From: an uncultured Dorea sp.
GTDB lineage: Bacteria; Bacillota; Clostridia; Lachnospirales; Lachnospiraceae
Assembly (NCBI GenBank): GCA_910584575.1
Contig: CAJUBG010000006.1
Coordinates: 24,963 to 88,962 of the forward strand
Direction of reading: 5' to 3'
Length of the DNA: 64,000 bases
Of this stretch, positions 16,594 through 25,565 are shown piece after piece (within the stretch, counting starts at the first letter, position 1; each line of letters begins with the position of its first letter). The notes beneath the pieces were generated by a model. That model was not told the DNA's origin and searched no databases. It worked only from the letters and a program-made list of their open reading frames with translations. Both the position numbers and the translations under genes were made by a program.

Positions 16594-17967
16594 ATGTATG
16601 ACGTATTAATTAAAAATGGTAAGATTGTTACGGCAGATGCCATAACAGAAGGTAATATAGCAATCAAGGACGGCAGGATTGCAGCGGTTCTGACCAAAGG
16701 GGAGGAGCCGGAGGCGGCAGACGTGATTGAGGCGGCAGGGAAATACGTATTCCCAGGGGCGATTGACACCCATGCCCATCTAAACGACCCTGGCTTCGAG
16801 TGGCGCGAGGACTATGAGCATGGTACGGCTGCCGCGGCTCTCGGCGGATATACCACGGTAATTGATATGCCTCTCCAGAACGACCCATGTATGACGGATG
16901 CGAAAGCATTTGACTTTAAAGAGAATAAGGTTTCTCCCAACGCGTATGTTGATTACTGCTTCTGGGGCGGCCTTACCAGCTATAATTTTGGCGACTTAAA
17001 GGATTTGGATGAGAAGGGCTGCGTATCCTTCAAGTCCTTCATCGGGCCGGTTTCTCCGGATTACGAGTCGCTGAACTATGGCCAGGCAATGGAGGCCATG
17101 GACATTATCAAGGAATTTGACGGACGGGCAGGCTTCCACTGTGAAGACTACGCGATTATCAAGAACCAGGAAAAGAGAATGAAGGAGGCCGGACGCAACG
17201 ACTGGAAAGCCTTCCTTGAGTCCCGCCCTGTGGTTGCGGAGATTGTTGCTACGGACGCGATTATTGAGATTGCCAAGGCGACGGGATGTAAGGCTCATAT
17301 CTGCCATGTTTCCCATCCGGCGGTTGCGAAGAAGATTAAGGCGGCCCAGGACGAGGGGTACGATATTACGGCTGAGACCTGTACTCATTACCTGACCTTC
17401 AGTAATGAAGACGTAATCGAAAAAGGGCCTCTTTACAAGTGCGCGCCAATTCTTCAGCCAAAAGAGGCGGTAGAGGAGATGTGGGAGTATGTGAAGGCCG
17501 GCGTATTCAGCGGAATCGCTTCCGACCATTCGCCATGCTCATATGACGAGAAATTTAACGAGATTCTTGGCAATAAGATTGAGACGGTATTCGACGTATG
17601 GGGCGGATGTTCTGGTATCCAGAGTGGTTTCCAGGCGGCGTTTAGCGAGGGCGTTGTGAAGCGCGGCGTATGCCCGACGGTGCTTGCCAATGCTATGTCC
17701 GTACTTCCGGCAAAGGCATTTGGCATCTATGGCAGGAAGGGTGACATTAAGCCGGGATTTGACGCAGACCTTTTGATTGTAGACCCAGAGAAAGAGTGGG
17801 AGATTACAGAGGATTCCCTTCTTTATGTGAATAAGATTTCGGCCTTTGTGGGGCTTAAGGGCAAAGGACTTCCGGTTATGACTCTTGTACGCGGAAATGT
17901 AATCGCAAAGGACGGTAAGGTTGTTGCCAAGAAGGGCGTAGGGGAACTGGTGAAAAAACTCAAATAA
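16594..17967 (+). CDS. Allantoinase, second copy (or related cyclic ureidase)
   Basis: A 457-residue paralogue of the gene at 13802. I start it at ATG 16594, 8 bases after GGAGG (16581-16585), not at TTG 16588. The metal ligands are all present: His60, His62, Lys147 (VSFKSF), His182, His238 and the Asp in ASDHSP. The loop DMPLQNDP replaces DMPLNNDP of the first copy. It may take the other enantiomer of allantoin, since no racemase is visible, or another ureide such as a hydantoin. Sequence alone does not decide. Confidence 0.85.
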   Translation: MYDVLIKNGKIVTADAITEGNIAIKDGRIAAVLTKGEEPEAADVIEAAGKYVFPGAIDTHAHLNDPGFEWREDYEHGTAAAALGGYTTVIDMPLQNDPCMTDAKAFDFKENKVSPNAYVDYCFWGGLTSYNFGDLKDLDEKGCVSFKSFIGPVSPDYESLNYGQAMEAMDIIKEFDGRAGFHCEDYAIIKNQEKRMKEAGRNDWKAFLESRPVVAEIVATDAIIEIAKATGCKAHICHVSHPAVAKKIKAAQDEGYDITAETCTHYLTFSNEDVIEKGPLYKCAPILQPKEAVEEMWEYVKAGVFSGIASDHSPCSYDEKFNEILGNKIETVFDVWGGCSGIQSGFQAAFSEGVVKRGVCPTVLANAMSVLPAKAFGIYGRKGDIKPGFDADLLIVDPEKEWEITEDSLLYVNKISAFVGLKGKGLPVMTLVRGNVIAKDGKVVAKKGVGELVKKLK

Positions 17968-17984
17968 ATAAGGAGAGTGAAAGT

Positions 17985-19346
17985 ATGGGGATAGTTGATA
18001 ACAAAAATCTGAATCCGGATCTTGTCAAAGATGTTGATCCGGATTTGCAGCCGACTAAGAAGCGTATCATGGGAACCTTATCCTATGCGGCAAGCTTCAT
18101 GGGCGGATGTGTGTCAATCGGTACGTTTTCCATGGGCGCGGGACTAATCGGCGCCCTGACGGTAACACAGGCGATCCTTGCCATGGTAATCGGATGTCTG
18201 GTAATTGCCATTGCCCTTGCGGTAATCGGTGATTGCGGGCACACCTACGGTATTCCGTTTACCGTGCAGCTTAGAAGCAGCTTTGGAACGACGGGCGTTA
18301 AGATTCCCGGCATCCTGCGTGGGCTTCCGGCAATCGTATGGTTTGGTTTCCAGAGTTGGGTAGGCGCGGGCGCCATCAACAGTTGTATGAACATCCTGTT
18401 CGGTGTCAGCAACCTTCCGGTTGTGTACGCGTTGTTTACCCTTCTGCAGGTAGCCCTTGCAATCAAGGGATTTGAGGGGATTAAGTGGTTGGAGAATATT
18501 TCCTGCGTATTTATCATTGCAATCCTTGTCTATATGCTGTATGTGGTAAATACACAGTTTGCTTCGGAGATTGGAGACGTATTTTCAGGAATCAAAGGAA
18601 CCTGGGGTATGCCGTTCTGGGCTGCGACCACCTCCTTCCTTGGAATTTATTCTACCATGATTATTAATGCATCTGACTACTCACGTAATGCGACAGATGA
18701 CATTAAGCCTGTAAAAGCGGCAAGCATCTACACTATCGCAATCCTTCCTGTAACGCTGTTCATGGGTCTGATTGGCCTTCTTGTAACGGCTGCAACAGGA
18801 AACAGCGATCCGGTAGTGGTATTCTCTACCACAATGGGAAGCAAGTTCCTTACCATCGTGACCCTCTTGTTCATTGCGTTTGCACAGGTAACAACCAACG
18901 TACTGAACAATATCGTGCCTCCGGCATATGTATTGATGGAGTCCTTCAAAATGAAGTGGACCCACGCTACCATACTCGTAGGAGTTCTTTCCGCATGTGT
19001 AATGCCGTGGAAGCTGGTAACGGACGAGTCTGCGGCGGGCCTTAACCTGTTTACGCAGTTCTATTCCGCATTCCTTGGACCAATCTTTGCGGTTATGGCT
19101 GTGGATTACTTCATCCTCCGCAAGAAGAAGCTGGATATCAACGATATGTATGATAAGCAGGGCTGCTTCAAGGGTATCAACTGGGCGGCGGTGATTGCCA
19201 TTATTTTCGGCTCTTTATGCTCGCTTTTGGTAATGCAGTTGTCCTGGTATGTAAGCCTCATTCCGACAGGAGTTGCTTACTATCTGCTGATGAAGATGAT
19301 GCCGGCGTCAAAGTCCTTCTGTAAGGGAACGATTTTTGAAAAATAG
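17985..19346 (+). CDS. NCS1-family permease, second copy
   Basis: A 453-residue NCS1 transporter, clearly a paralogue of the gene at 15221 (MGGCVSIGTFSMGAG in segment 1, RGLPAIVWFGFQSW near 110, matching C-terminal segments). It closes the allB-permease-allB-permease run, which ends in a strong terminator 12 bases after its stop. The duplicated pair probably arose by tandem duplication followed by specialisation. Confidence 0.88.
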   Translation: MGIVDNKNLNPDLVKDVDPDLQPTKKRIMGTLSYAASFMGGCVSIGTFSMGAGLIGALTVTQAILAMVIGCLVIAIALAVIGDCGHTYGIPFTVQLRSSFGTTGVKIPGILRGLPAIVWFGFQSWVGAGAINSCMNILFGVSNLPVVYALFTLLQVALAIKGFEGIKWLENISCVFIIAILVYMLYVVNTQFASEIGDVFSGIKGTWGMPFWAATTSFLGIYSTMIINASDYSRNATDDIKPVKAASIYTIAILPVTLFMGLIGLLVTAATGNSDPVVVFSTTMGSKFLTIVTLLFIAFAQVTTNVLNNIVPPAYVLMESFKMKWTHATILVGVLSACVMPWKLVTDESAAGLNLFTQFYSAFLGPIFAVMAVDYFILRKKKLDINDMYDKQGCFKGINWAAVIAIIFGSLCSLLVMQLSWYVSLIPTGVAYYLLMKMMPASKSFCKGTIFEK

Positions 19347-19357
19347 AATTATTTTAG

Positions 19358-19389
19358 AAGGAGAGCTCTGGAGGGAGCTCTCCTTTTTT
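19358..19389 (+). terminator. Terminator after the second NCS1 permease
   Basis: AAGGAGAGCTC (19358-19368) pairs perfectly with GAGCTCTCCTT (19375-19385) around a six-base loop and is followed by T bases to 19389. Confidence 0.9.
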
Positions 19390-19410
19390 GCAGCTATGCC
19401 CCGAAGAACC

Positions 19411-20289
19411 TTACTCGCGGGGCAGTTTTAATTCCAGGAACTTAAGGGTTGCCTCCAAAAGCCTTGTTGTAACGGGATTCTTCTCATCGCGGTCAAAATC
19501 GTGCAGGTTGTGGGACGCGACGAACCGCTGCGCGCGAAAACGGTTGCACAACTCCAGAAATTCAGAATAGGGAACATCCGTATCTCCCGTACTGTGGGCG
19601 CAGAATAGGGGACAGGGCAGTTTTTCACAGGTGCGCAGGGTGTAATCCAGGTAGAAGAATTTCTGCCGCCCTGCGTAAATCAAGTCAAGCCAATTCCCCT
19701 GCTGTCTCGCATACACATAGACGCTGTAATGGGTGTCCAGGCTTCCGTCTGTATGTATGTCTGGGGGGACAGCCTTAAGGGCTGATTCGCTGACGGCGGG
19801 GAGTGTGTTGTAGTAATTGCTTGGCGTCAAGAACCACCCGTCGCACAGGAAGCCATATCCGTAATAGGAGAGGATGCCGGCAGGTTTTTTGTCAGTTTTT
19901 CCGTGGGCAGCCGCAAGCAGGCAAAGGTAGGCCCCCGCAGAACGTCCCCACAGGAAGTAGGGGAGTGGCTCGCGGGAATTGTTTGCCACGTCTTCCAAAT
20001 AGAGCGAAAAATGCCCGATATAATGGTTGATGGAGGCGCAGACGTCCTCAAGGATTAAATCCAGCTTCGCGGACGGCGCAAGAGGGTAATCGAAAGCGAT
20101 AACAGGATATCCGTTCTCCGTCAGCAGATGTAAGTGAAGCTCTGGTAAATCGGTTCTTGAGCCGTATAATAATCCGCCGCCGTGGAAATATAAGATACAG
20201 GCTTTTGCCTTTACCTCCGTATCGTAATAAATATTGGCATGTTTTTTACAATACGCACATGGGATTGATATTTCTCTGGTTTGCAGCAT
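19411..20289 (-). CDS. Alpha/beta hydrolase of the HSL/acetyl-esterase type
   Basis: A 292-residue hydrolase on the minus strand. The oxyanion motif HGGG is near residue 37 and the nucleophile elbow GRSAG near 133. A C-terminal His in HDFD (about 267) and an Asp in GDTDV complete a plausible triad. I start it at ATG 20289 (MLQTREIS), 9 bases after GGAG; the TTG nine bases upstream has no room for an SD. No such enzyme belongs to the known allantoin route. It may hydrolyse an ester or ureide side product, or be a bystander. Confidence 0.75.
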   Translation of the reverse strand: MLQTREISIPCAYCKKHANIYYDTEVKAKACILYFHGGGLLYGSRTDLPELHLHLLTENGYPVIAFDYPLAPSAKLDLILEDVCASINHYIGHFSLYLEDVANNSREPLPYFLWGRSAGAYLCLLAAAHGKTDKKPAGILSYYGYGFLCDGWFLTPSNYYNTLPAVSESALKAVPPDIHTDGSLDTHYSVYVYARQQGNWLDLIYAGRQKFFYLDYTLRTCEKLPCPLFCAHSTGDTDVPYSEFLELCNRFRAQRFVASHNLHDFDRDEKNPVTTRLLEATLKFLELKLPRE

Positions 20290-20611
20290 ATAAAACAACT
20301 CCTTCCATAGTATTAAAAAGTGGTTGAACGCAAAGCGTAAAAATTTAATCAGATTGTTTAATAATTAACAAGATGCAGGACATAAAACTGTCTTGCCAAT
20401 AAATACCAGTATACCACAAAAATGATTGGGTTCAAGAGTAAAAATCACAGAAATCTCCTGCTAAAATAGACAAAATAAAAGGTTCAGATTTGTCTAAAAT
20501 GTCAATGGAAATTTTCTGTTGGAAATGTCATAATATATGCATAAAAACCGGTTGACCACAACGACCAAAAACTATTTAATTTATTAATTTCAAGAAAGTG
20601 AGGGACTAACA
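20290..20611. promoter_or_regulatory. Divergent control region between the hydrolase and allE
   Basis: This 322-base gap holds three items of interest. An inverted repeat TAGACAAA/TTTGTCTA is at 20467-20474 and 20489-20496. The element ACCGGTTGACCAC is at 20547-20559, nearly the reverse complement of GTGGTTGACCGGT before allB. A partial copy (GTGGTTGAACGCA) lies at 20320-20332, close to the hydrolase start. The stretch is AT-rich with no coding sign. A convincing -35/-10 pair for allE was not found, which fits activator-dependent transcription. Confidence 0.5.
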
Positions 20612-21406
20612 ATGAGTTACTTAAACAACCAGGTTGGCTACCGTGATGAGCTGTTGCAGACACGTTCCATTATCAAGAAGGAGAATTGGGTGCTCCTTGA
20701 ACCAGACGGGCTTGTAAAGAATGCAATCCCAGGTTATGTGAATTGTGACGTGACGATTCTTGGTTCTCCTGCAATGGGGGCTTCTTTTGCAGACTATCTC
20801 GTAACCGCACATGCAGGCGGCAAGAAGGACGGAATCGGCGGAGACGGGATTGAGACATTCCTTTATGTAATTGAGGGAGAGGTTACGGTAAAGAATGGGG
20901 ATAAAGAAGCCGAGCTTACACAGGGCGGGTATATTTACTCACCAGAGGATAAGCCGGTATCTTTCGAGAATAAGAGCAGTGCAGACACAAAGATTTACCT
21001 GTACAGACGCAGGTATGAGAAGGTAGAAGGTTTTAGCGCCCACACCATCGTTGGAAATGCCAATGAGTTAGAGTGGATTTCCTATGAGGGAATGGAGAAC
21101 TGCTATATCCAGAACTTCCTTCCAACGGATGACTTTGGATTTGATATGAATATGCATATTCTCAAGTTCCACATCGGCGCTTCCCACGGCTATATCGAGA
21201 CGCATGTACAGGAGCATGGAATGTTATTTCTGTCTGGAAAAGCAATGTACAGACTGGACGAGGATTGGGTGCCGCTTAAGAAGGGCGACTATGTATTCAT
21301 GGACGCATACTGCCCGCAGGCATGCTATGCGGTAGGTGACGAGGGACGTGAGGAGGTCCTGACATACATCTACTCCAAAGACTGCAACAGAGACGTTGCG
21401 CTGTAA
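20612..21406 (+). CDS. allE: (S)-ureidoglycine aminohydrolase
   Basis: A 264-residue double-cupin enzyme that releases ammonia from (S)-ureidoglycine to give (S)-ureidoglycolate. The C-terminal cupin shows the manganese ligands in exact spacing: Glu196, His198 and His202 (ETHVQEH) and Gln236 (CPQACYA), the same offsets as Glu235, His237, His241 and Gln275 of the Arabidopsis enzyme. It opens the second catabolic run (allE, allD, allFG, allK, permease, allC). Confidence 0.93.
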   Translation: MSYLNNQVGYRDELLQTRSIIKKENWVLLEPDGLVKNAIPGYVNCDVTILGSPAMGASFADYLVTAHAGGKKDGIGGDGIETFLYVIEGEVTVKNGDKEAELTQGGYIYSPEDKPVSFENKSSADTKIYLYRRRYEKVEGFSAHTIVGNANELEWISYEGMENCYIQNFLPTDDFGFDMNMHILKFHIGASHGYIETHVQEHGMLFLSGKAMYRLDEDWVPLKKGDYVFMDAYCPQACYAVGDEGREEVLTYIYSKDCNRDVAL

Positions 21407-21454
21407 AATGCACCAGGGCATAGCGAAAAAATATATAAGGATGGTGGGGACACA

Positions 21455-22507
21455 ATGAAGCTTTCAAGGGATGAATTAAAAGGTTTAATGAAAAATAAAT
21501 TAATGCAGGCAGGTTTAAAGGAAGAACATGCCGAGCAGACAGCAGAGATTCTTACGTGGTCACATGAGAGAGGGTATGCTTCCCACGGTGCAGTACGTGT
21601 GGAGTATTACAGCGAGAGAATTGCGAAGGGCGGTATCACAAACGACCCGAACATTACATGGAAACAGACAGGCCCTTGCTCTGGAATCATGGACGGAGAT
21701 AACGGAATCGGTTACTGGGTAGCGACAAAGGCTACGGAGAAGGCAATCGAGATCGCAAAAGAAAATGGCGTGGCTATCGTTGGTATGGCGAACATTTCGC
21801 ACACAGGCTCTATCGGATACTACACAGAGATGTGCGCCAAGGCAGGTCTTGCGGCAATCACATTCTGCCAGTCCGACCCCATGGCAGTTCCATACGGCGG
21901 AACAGAGCCGTACTACGGAACCAATCCAATCTCATTTGCGGCTCCTACGGCAGACGAGCGCAACGTGGTATTCGATATGGCTACTACCGTTCAGGCATGG
22001 GGCAAGATTCTTGACAAGCGTTCCCAGGGCGCACAGATTCCGGCTGACTGGGCAGTAGACGAGAACGGTGAGCCTGTGACAGACCCGCATAAAGTAAACG
22101 CCCTGACACCAATCGCAGGCGCCAAGGGATACGGCCTGATGATGATGGTAGACGTGTTCTCCGGCGTGCTTCTGGGAGTTCCCTTCGGAAAGCATGTAAG
22201 CTCTATGTACCATGATTGTTCAAAGGGGCGTGAGCTTGGACAGATGATTATCGTTATGGATCCGGAGAGATTCTGCGGCGCAGAGCAGTTTAAGAAGAAT
22301 ATGTCCCAGACCTGCGACGAGCTTGGCGAGATGAAGGCAGCGCCGGGCTACGGCAAGGTATATTATCCGGGCGAGAGAGCCGTTATGAGGAGAGATAAGG
22401 CATATGCATCAGGCGGAATCGAGGTCGTTGACGAGTTAGTTGAATATCTTAAGGGCGACGCGGTTCATTTCAATAGATATGACCACAAGAACAGATTTGC
22501 AGATTAA
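21455..22507 (+). CDS. allD: Ureidoglycolate dehydrogenase (NAD+)
   Basis: A 350-residue member of the LDH2/MDH2 oxidoreductase family, matching AllD, which oxidises (S)-ureidoglycolate to oxalurate with NAD+. The catalytic His116 in ANISHTGSIGYY is at the same position number as in E. coli AllD. YGTNPISFAAPT (about 154-165) and AKGYGLMMMVD (about 220) are family landmarks. It lies between allE and the transcarbamylase fusion, in pathway order. Confidence 0.92.
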   Translation: MKLSRDELKGLMKNKLMQAGLKEEHAEQTAEILTWSHERGYASHGAVRVEYYSERIAKGGITNDPNITWKQTGPCSGIMDGDNGIGYWVATKATEKAIEIAKENGVAIVGMANISHTGSIGYYTEMCAKAGLAAITFCQSDPMAVPYGGTEPYYGTNPISFAAPTADERNVVFDMATTVQAWGKILDKRSQGAQIPADWAVDENGEPVTDPHKVNALTPIAGAKGYGLMMMVDVFSGVLLGVPFGKHVSSMYHDCSKGRELGQMIIVMDPERFCGAEQFKKNMSQTCDELGEMKAAPGYGKVYYPGERAVMRRDKAYASGGIEVVDELVEYLKGDAVHFNRYDHKNRFAD

Positions 22508-22537
22508 TCAATTTTCTGATTCAGAAAGGGAAAAAAC

Positions 22538-25500
22538 ATGTTAAAAACAGTTGTTAAAAAAGGAAGTTATCAGGACTCGGTAGTTCTCATGCTTCTGACC
22601 AATGAGATTTCTACAATCGAGGGAGTAAAGAAGGTTTCCATTATGATGGCGACTCCGGCAAACAAGGACATCTTTAAGCAGAGTGGCCTTGATACGGATG
22701 AGCTTATGAGCGCCAGCGCCAACGATATGGTAGTCGTTGCGGACATCGACGACGATAGCCTGTTAGATACCATTATGGAGCAGGTAGAAGTATTCCTTAA
22801 GAAGCAGTCCGCTGCAAGCGAAGGAAAGAAGGGTACAGAGAGCGTGAAGTCCTGGGACAAGGCGCTTGCGAAGATGCCGGAGGCGAACCTTGCAGTTATC
22901 TCCATTCCTGGGGCATATGCCGCGCTGGAGGCTGACCGCGCATTGGACGAGGGCCTGAATGTATTCATGTTCAGCGATAACGTAACGATTGAGGACGAGA
23001 AGGCGTTAAAGGAGAAGGCTCATGCGAAGGGGCTTGCAGTTATGGGCCCTGACTGCGGAACCGGAATTATCCAGAGCGTGCCGGTTGCATTTACCAACAA
23101 CGTAGCGCCCGGCTCTATCGGAATCATTGGCGCGTCAGGAACAGGTATCCAGGAATTGACCACCATCATTGACAGACTGGGCGAGGGCGTGACCAACGCA
23201 ATCGGTATCGGCGGACGTGACCTGAATGCAAAGATTGGCGGAATCACCATGATGGACATGATTGACGCCATGGAGGACGACGACGCTGTGAAGGTACTGG
23301 TAATCGTTTCCAAGCCGCCGGCAAAGGAGGTAAGGGATATGATCTCCGACAGGCTGTCTGACTTCAGTAAGCCGGTGGTTACCCTGTTCGTAGGCGAGAA
23401 GCCGGAGTATCATGAGGAGAACTTCTATCATGCGTACACTCTGGATGAGGCGGCGCGTCTGGCTGTAAGCCTGGTTCGCGGCAAGGATGTACCGGAGGCA
23501 GAGATTGAGCTTGACGAGTCCACCTTCTACAAGGCAGAGGATAAGAAGACCATCAAGGCATACTATTCAGGCGGAACCCTTGCAAATGAGGCGGCGATGC
23601 TCATCAAGGATGCCATGAACTGTGAAGTTCCGCCGGAGGATATCGAAGGCTATATGCTTCAGTTGGACGGCAACGTAGTGGTTGACTTAGGAGACGATGC
23701 TTATACACAGGGCAAGCCTCATCCGATGATTGACCCTGCAAAGCGGATCGAGTGTATGCAGGAGGCGGTAGACGACGAGTCCACAGGCGTAGTGCTTCTT
23801 GACATCATGCTTGGATACGGCTCACATGCGGATATGGCCGGCTCTCTGATTCCGACTATCAAGGAGCTTCAGGCGAAAGCGGACGCAGCGGGAAGAAAGG
23901 TATTCTTTATCGCTACTGTCTGCGGAACCAGGAGAGATTATCAGGGTTATGACGACGCTGTAAATAAATTAAAAGAAGCAGGCGTAATTGTCTGTGAAAA
24001 CAATAAACTTGCCTGCCGCACAGCAATCCGCGCGATTGGCAGAGACTTCGACGAGCCGGCAAAGGAGATACGCCCGAAGAAGGTGGTAGAGGTTACAAAG
24101 GCTGCGCCGTCCGAGAAGCTGCGTGAGCTTCTGTCTGCGAAGCCGCGTATTATCAATATCGGCCTTAAGAGCTTCGCGGAGGTGGTAGAGCAGTTCGGCT
24201 GCGAGGTCGTACAGTACGACTGGATGCCGCCGGCAGGAGGTAATGTAGAGTTGATTAAGACTCTGAACTTCCTGAGAAATTACGAGGGAATCGACGAGCT
24301 GAACCGCGCGGTTATCGCGAAGGTGGTTGCAAGCCAGCCGGTACTTAAGGACAATGTACGTGCAAAGGAAGTGATTCCGGAGTTCGCAGAAAACGGCGGC
24401 AAGGTGATCCTTCACGCAGGCCCGCCGGTAGCTTACGAGAATATGCCAGATCCGATGCAGGGCTCTTGTGTCGGCGCGGTAATGTTCGAGGAGTGGGCGG
24501 ATACAGAGGAAGAAGCAAGAAGGATGCTGGAGGGCGGAGAGATTAAGTTCATCCCATGCCACCACTGTAACGCGGTAGGCCCCATGGGAGGTATCACATC
24601 TCCGAACATGGCAGTCTTTGTAGTAGAGAACGAGACAGGCGGCAACAAGGCATACTGTACCATGAATGAAGGTATCGGTAAAGTTCTTCGTTTTGGCGCA
24701 TACGACGAGGAAGTGGTAAACCGCCTGCGCTGGATGAGAGACGTTCTTGGCCCGACGCTTGGAAGGGCGCTTCGCTCTATGGAGAATGGCCTTGCAATCA
24801 ATCCGTTGATTGCCAAAGCCGTAGCAATGGGAGACGAGTTCCATCAGAGAAATATCGCCGCGTCTCTGGCATTCTTAAAAGAGGTAGCGCCGATTATCAC
24901 AGCCATGGAGATGGACGAGAAGGACCGTTACGACGTGATTAAGTTCTTGGCTGACACAGACCAGTTCTTCTTAAATATCATGATGGCAACAGGAAAGGCT
25001 GTTATGGACGACGCAAGAAAGGATGCGGACGGCACCATCGTTACCGCTATGTGCCGGAACGGTTATGAATTTGGTATCCGAATCGCAGGCATGGGCGACG
25101 AGTGGTTCACAGGTCCGGTAAATACACCTCAGGGACTCTACTTCACAGGTTATGACGCTGAGGATGCGTGTCCGGATATGGGAGACAGCGCAATCACAGA
25201 GACCTTTGGCGTGGGCGGTATGGCTATGATCGCAGCGCCGGCAGTAACGAGATTCGTAGGCGCCGGCGGCTATGAGGACGCCCTTCGCACCAGCAACGAG
25301 ATGACGGAGATCTGTATCGACAGAAACCCGAACTTTACGGTTCCGACATGGAATTTCCAGGGAATCTGCCTGGGTATTGACGCAAGGCTGGTCGTAGAGA
25401 AGGGAATCACTCCTGTCATCAACACAGGTATTGCCAACAAGGTAGCAGGCAGAGGACAGATTGGCGCAGGCACCGTACATCCGCCAATCGAGTGCTTCGA

Positions 25501-25546
25501 GAAGGCTGTGAAGGCTTACGCTAAGAAGCTTGGCTTTGAAGCATAA
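22538..25546 (+). CDS. AllF-AllG fusion (FdrA plus YlbE/DUF1116), oxamic transcarbamylase
   Basis: A single 1002-residue frame that joins two proteins encoded separately in E. coli. Residues about 1-520 are FdrA/AllF, a succinyl-CoA-synthetase-alpha-like protein with a nucleotide-binding GIIGASGTGIQE near 198 and GYGSHADMAG near 430. Residues about 525-1002 are YlbE/AllG (DUF1116), starting near LLSAKPRIINIGLKSFAEVVEQ. Together with AllH they convert oxalurate and phosphate to oxamate and carbamoyl phosphate. The frame is uninterrupted and of even composition, so the fusion is natural and not an assembly join. It is followed by carbamate kinase, which uses the product. Confidence 0.85.
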   Translation: MLKTVVKKGSYQDSVVLMLLTNEISTIEGVKKVSIMMATPANKDIFKQSGLDTDELMSASANDMVVVADIDDDSLLDTIMEQVEVFLKKQSAASEGKKGTESVKSWDKALAKMPEANLAVISIPGAYAALEADRALDEGLNVFMFSDNVTIEDEKALKEKAHAKGLAVMGPDCGTGIIQSVPVAFTNNVAPGSIGIIGASGTGIQELTTIIDRLGEGVTNAIGIGGRDLNAKIGGITMMDMIDAMEDDDAVKVLVIVSKPPAKEVRDMISDRLSDFSKPVVTLFVGEKPEYHEENFYHAYTLDEAARLAVSLVRGKDVPEAEIELDESTFYKAEDKKTIKAYYSGGTLANEAAMLIKDAMNCEVPPEDIEGYMLQLDGNVVVDLGDDAYTQGKPHPMIDPAKRIECMQEAVDDESTGVVLLDIMLGYGSHADMAGSLIPTIKELQAKADAAGRKVFFIATVCGTRRDYQGYDDAVNKLKEAGVIVCENNKLACRTAIRAIGRDFDEPAKEIRPKKVVEVTKAAPSEKLRELLSAKPRIINIGLKSFAEVVEQFGCEVVQYDWMPPAGGNVELIKTLNFLRNYEGIDELNRAVIAKVVASQPVLKDNVRAKEVIPEFAENGGKVILHAGPPVAYENMPDPMQGSCVGAVMFEEWADTEEEARRMLEGGEIKFIPCHHCNAVGPMGGITSPNMAVFVVENETGGNKAYCTMNEGIGKVLRFGAYDEEVVNRLRWMRDVLGPTLGRALRSMENGLAINPLIAKAVAMGDEFHQRNIAASLAFLKEVAPIITAMEMDEKDRYDVIKFLADTDQFFLNIMMATGKAVMDDARKDADGTIVTAMCRNGYEFGIRIAGMGDEWFTGPVNTPQGLYFTGYDAEDACPDMGDSAITETFGVGGMAMIAAPAVTRFVGAGGYEDALRTSNEMTEICIDRNPNFTVPTWNFQGICLGIDARLVVEKGITPVINTGIANKVAGRGQIGAGTVHPPIECFEKAVKAYAKKLGFEA

Positions 25547-25565
25547 GCAGAATAGGAGATATCTT

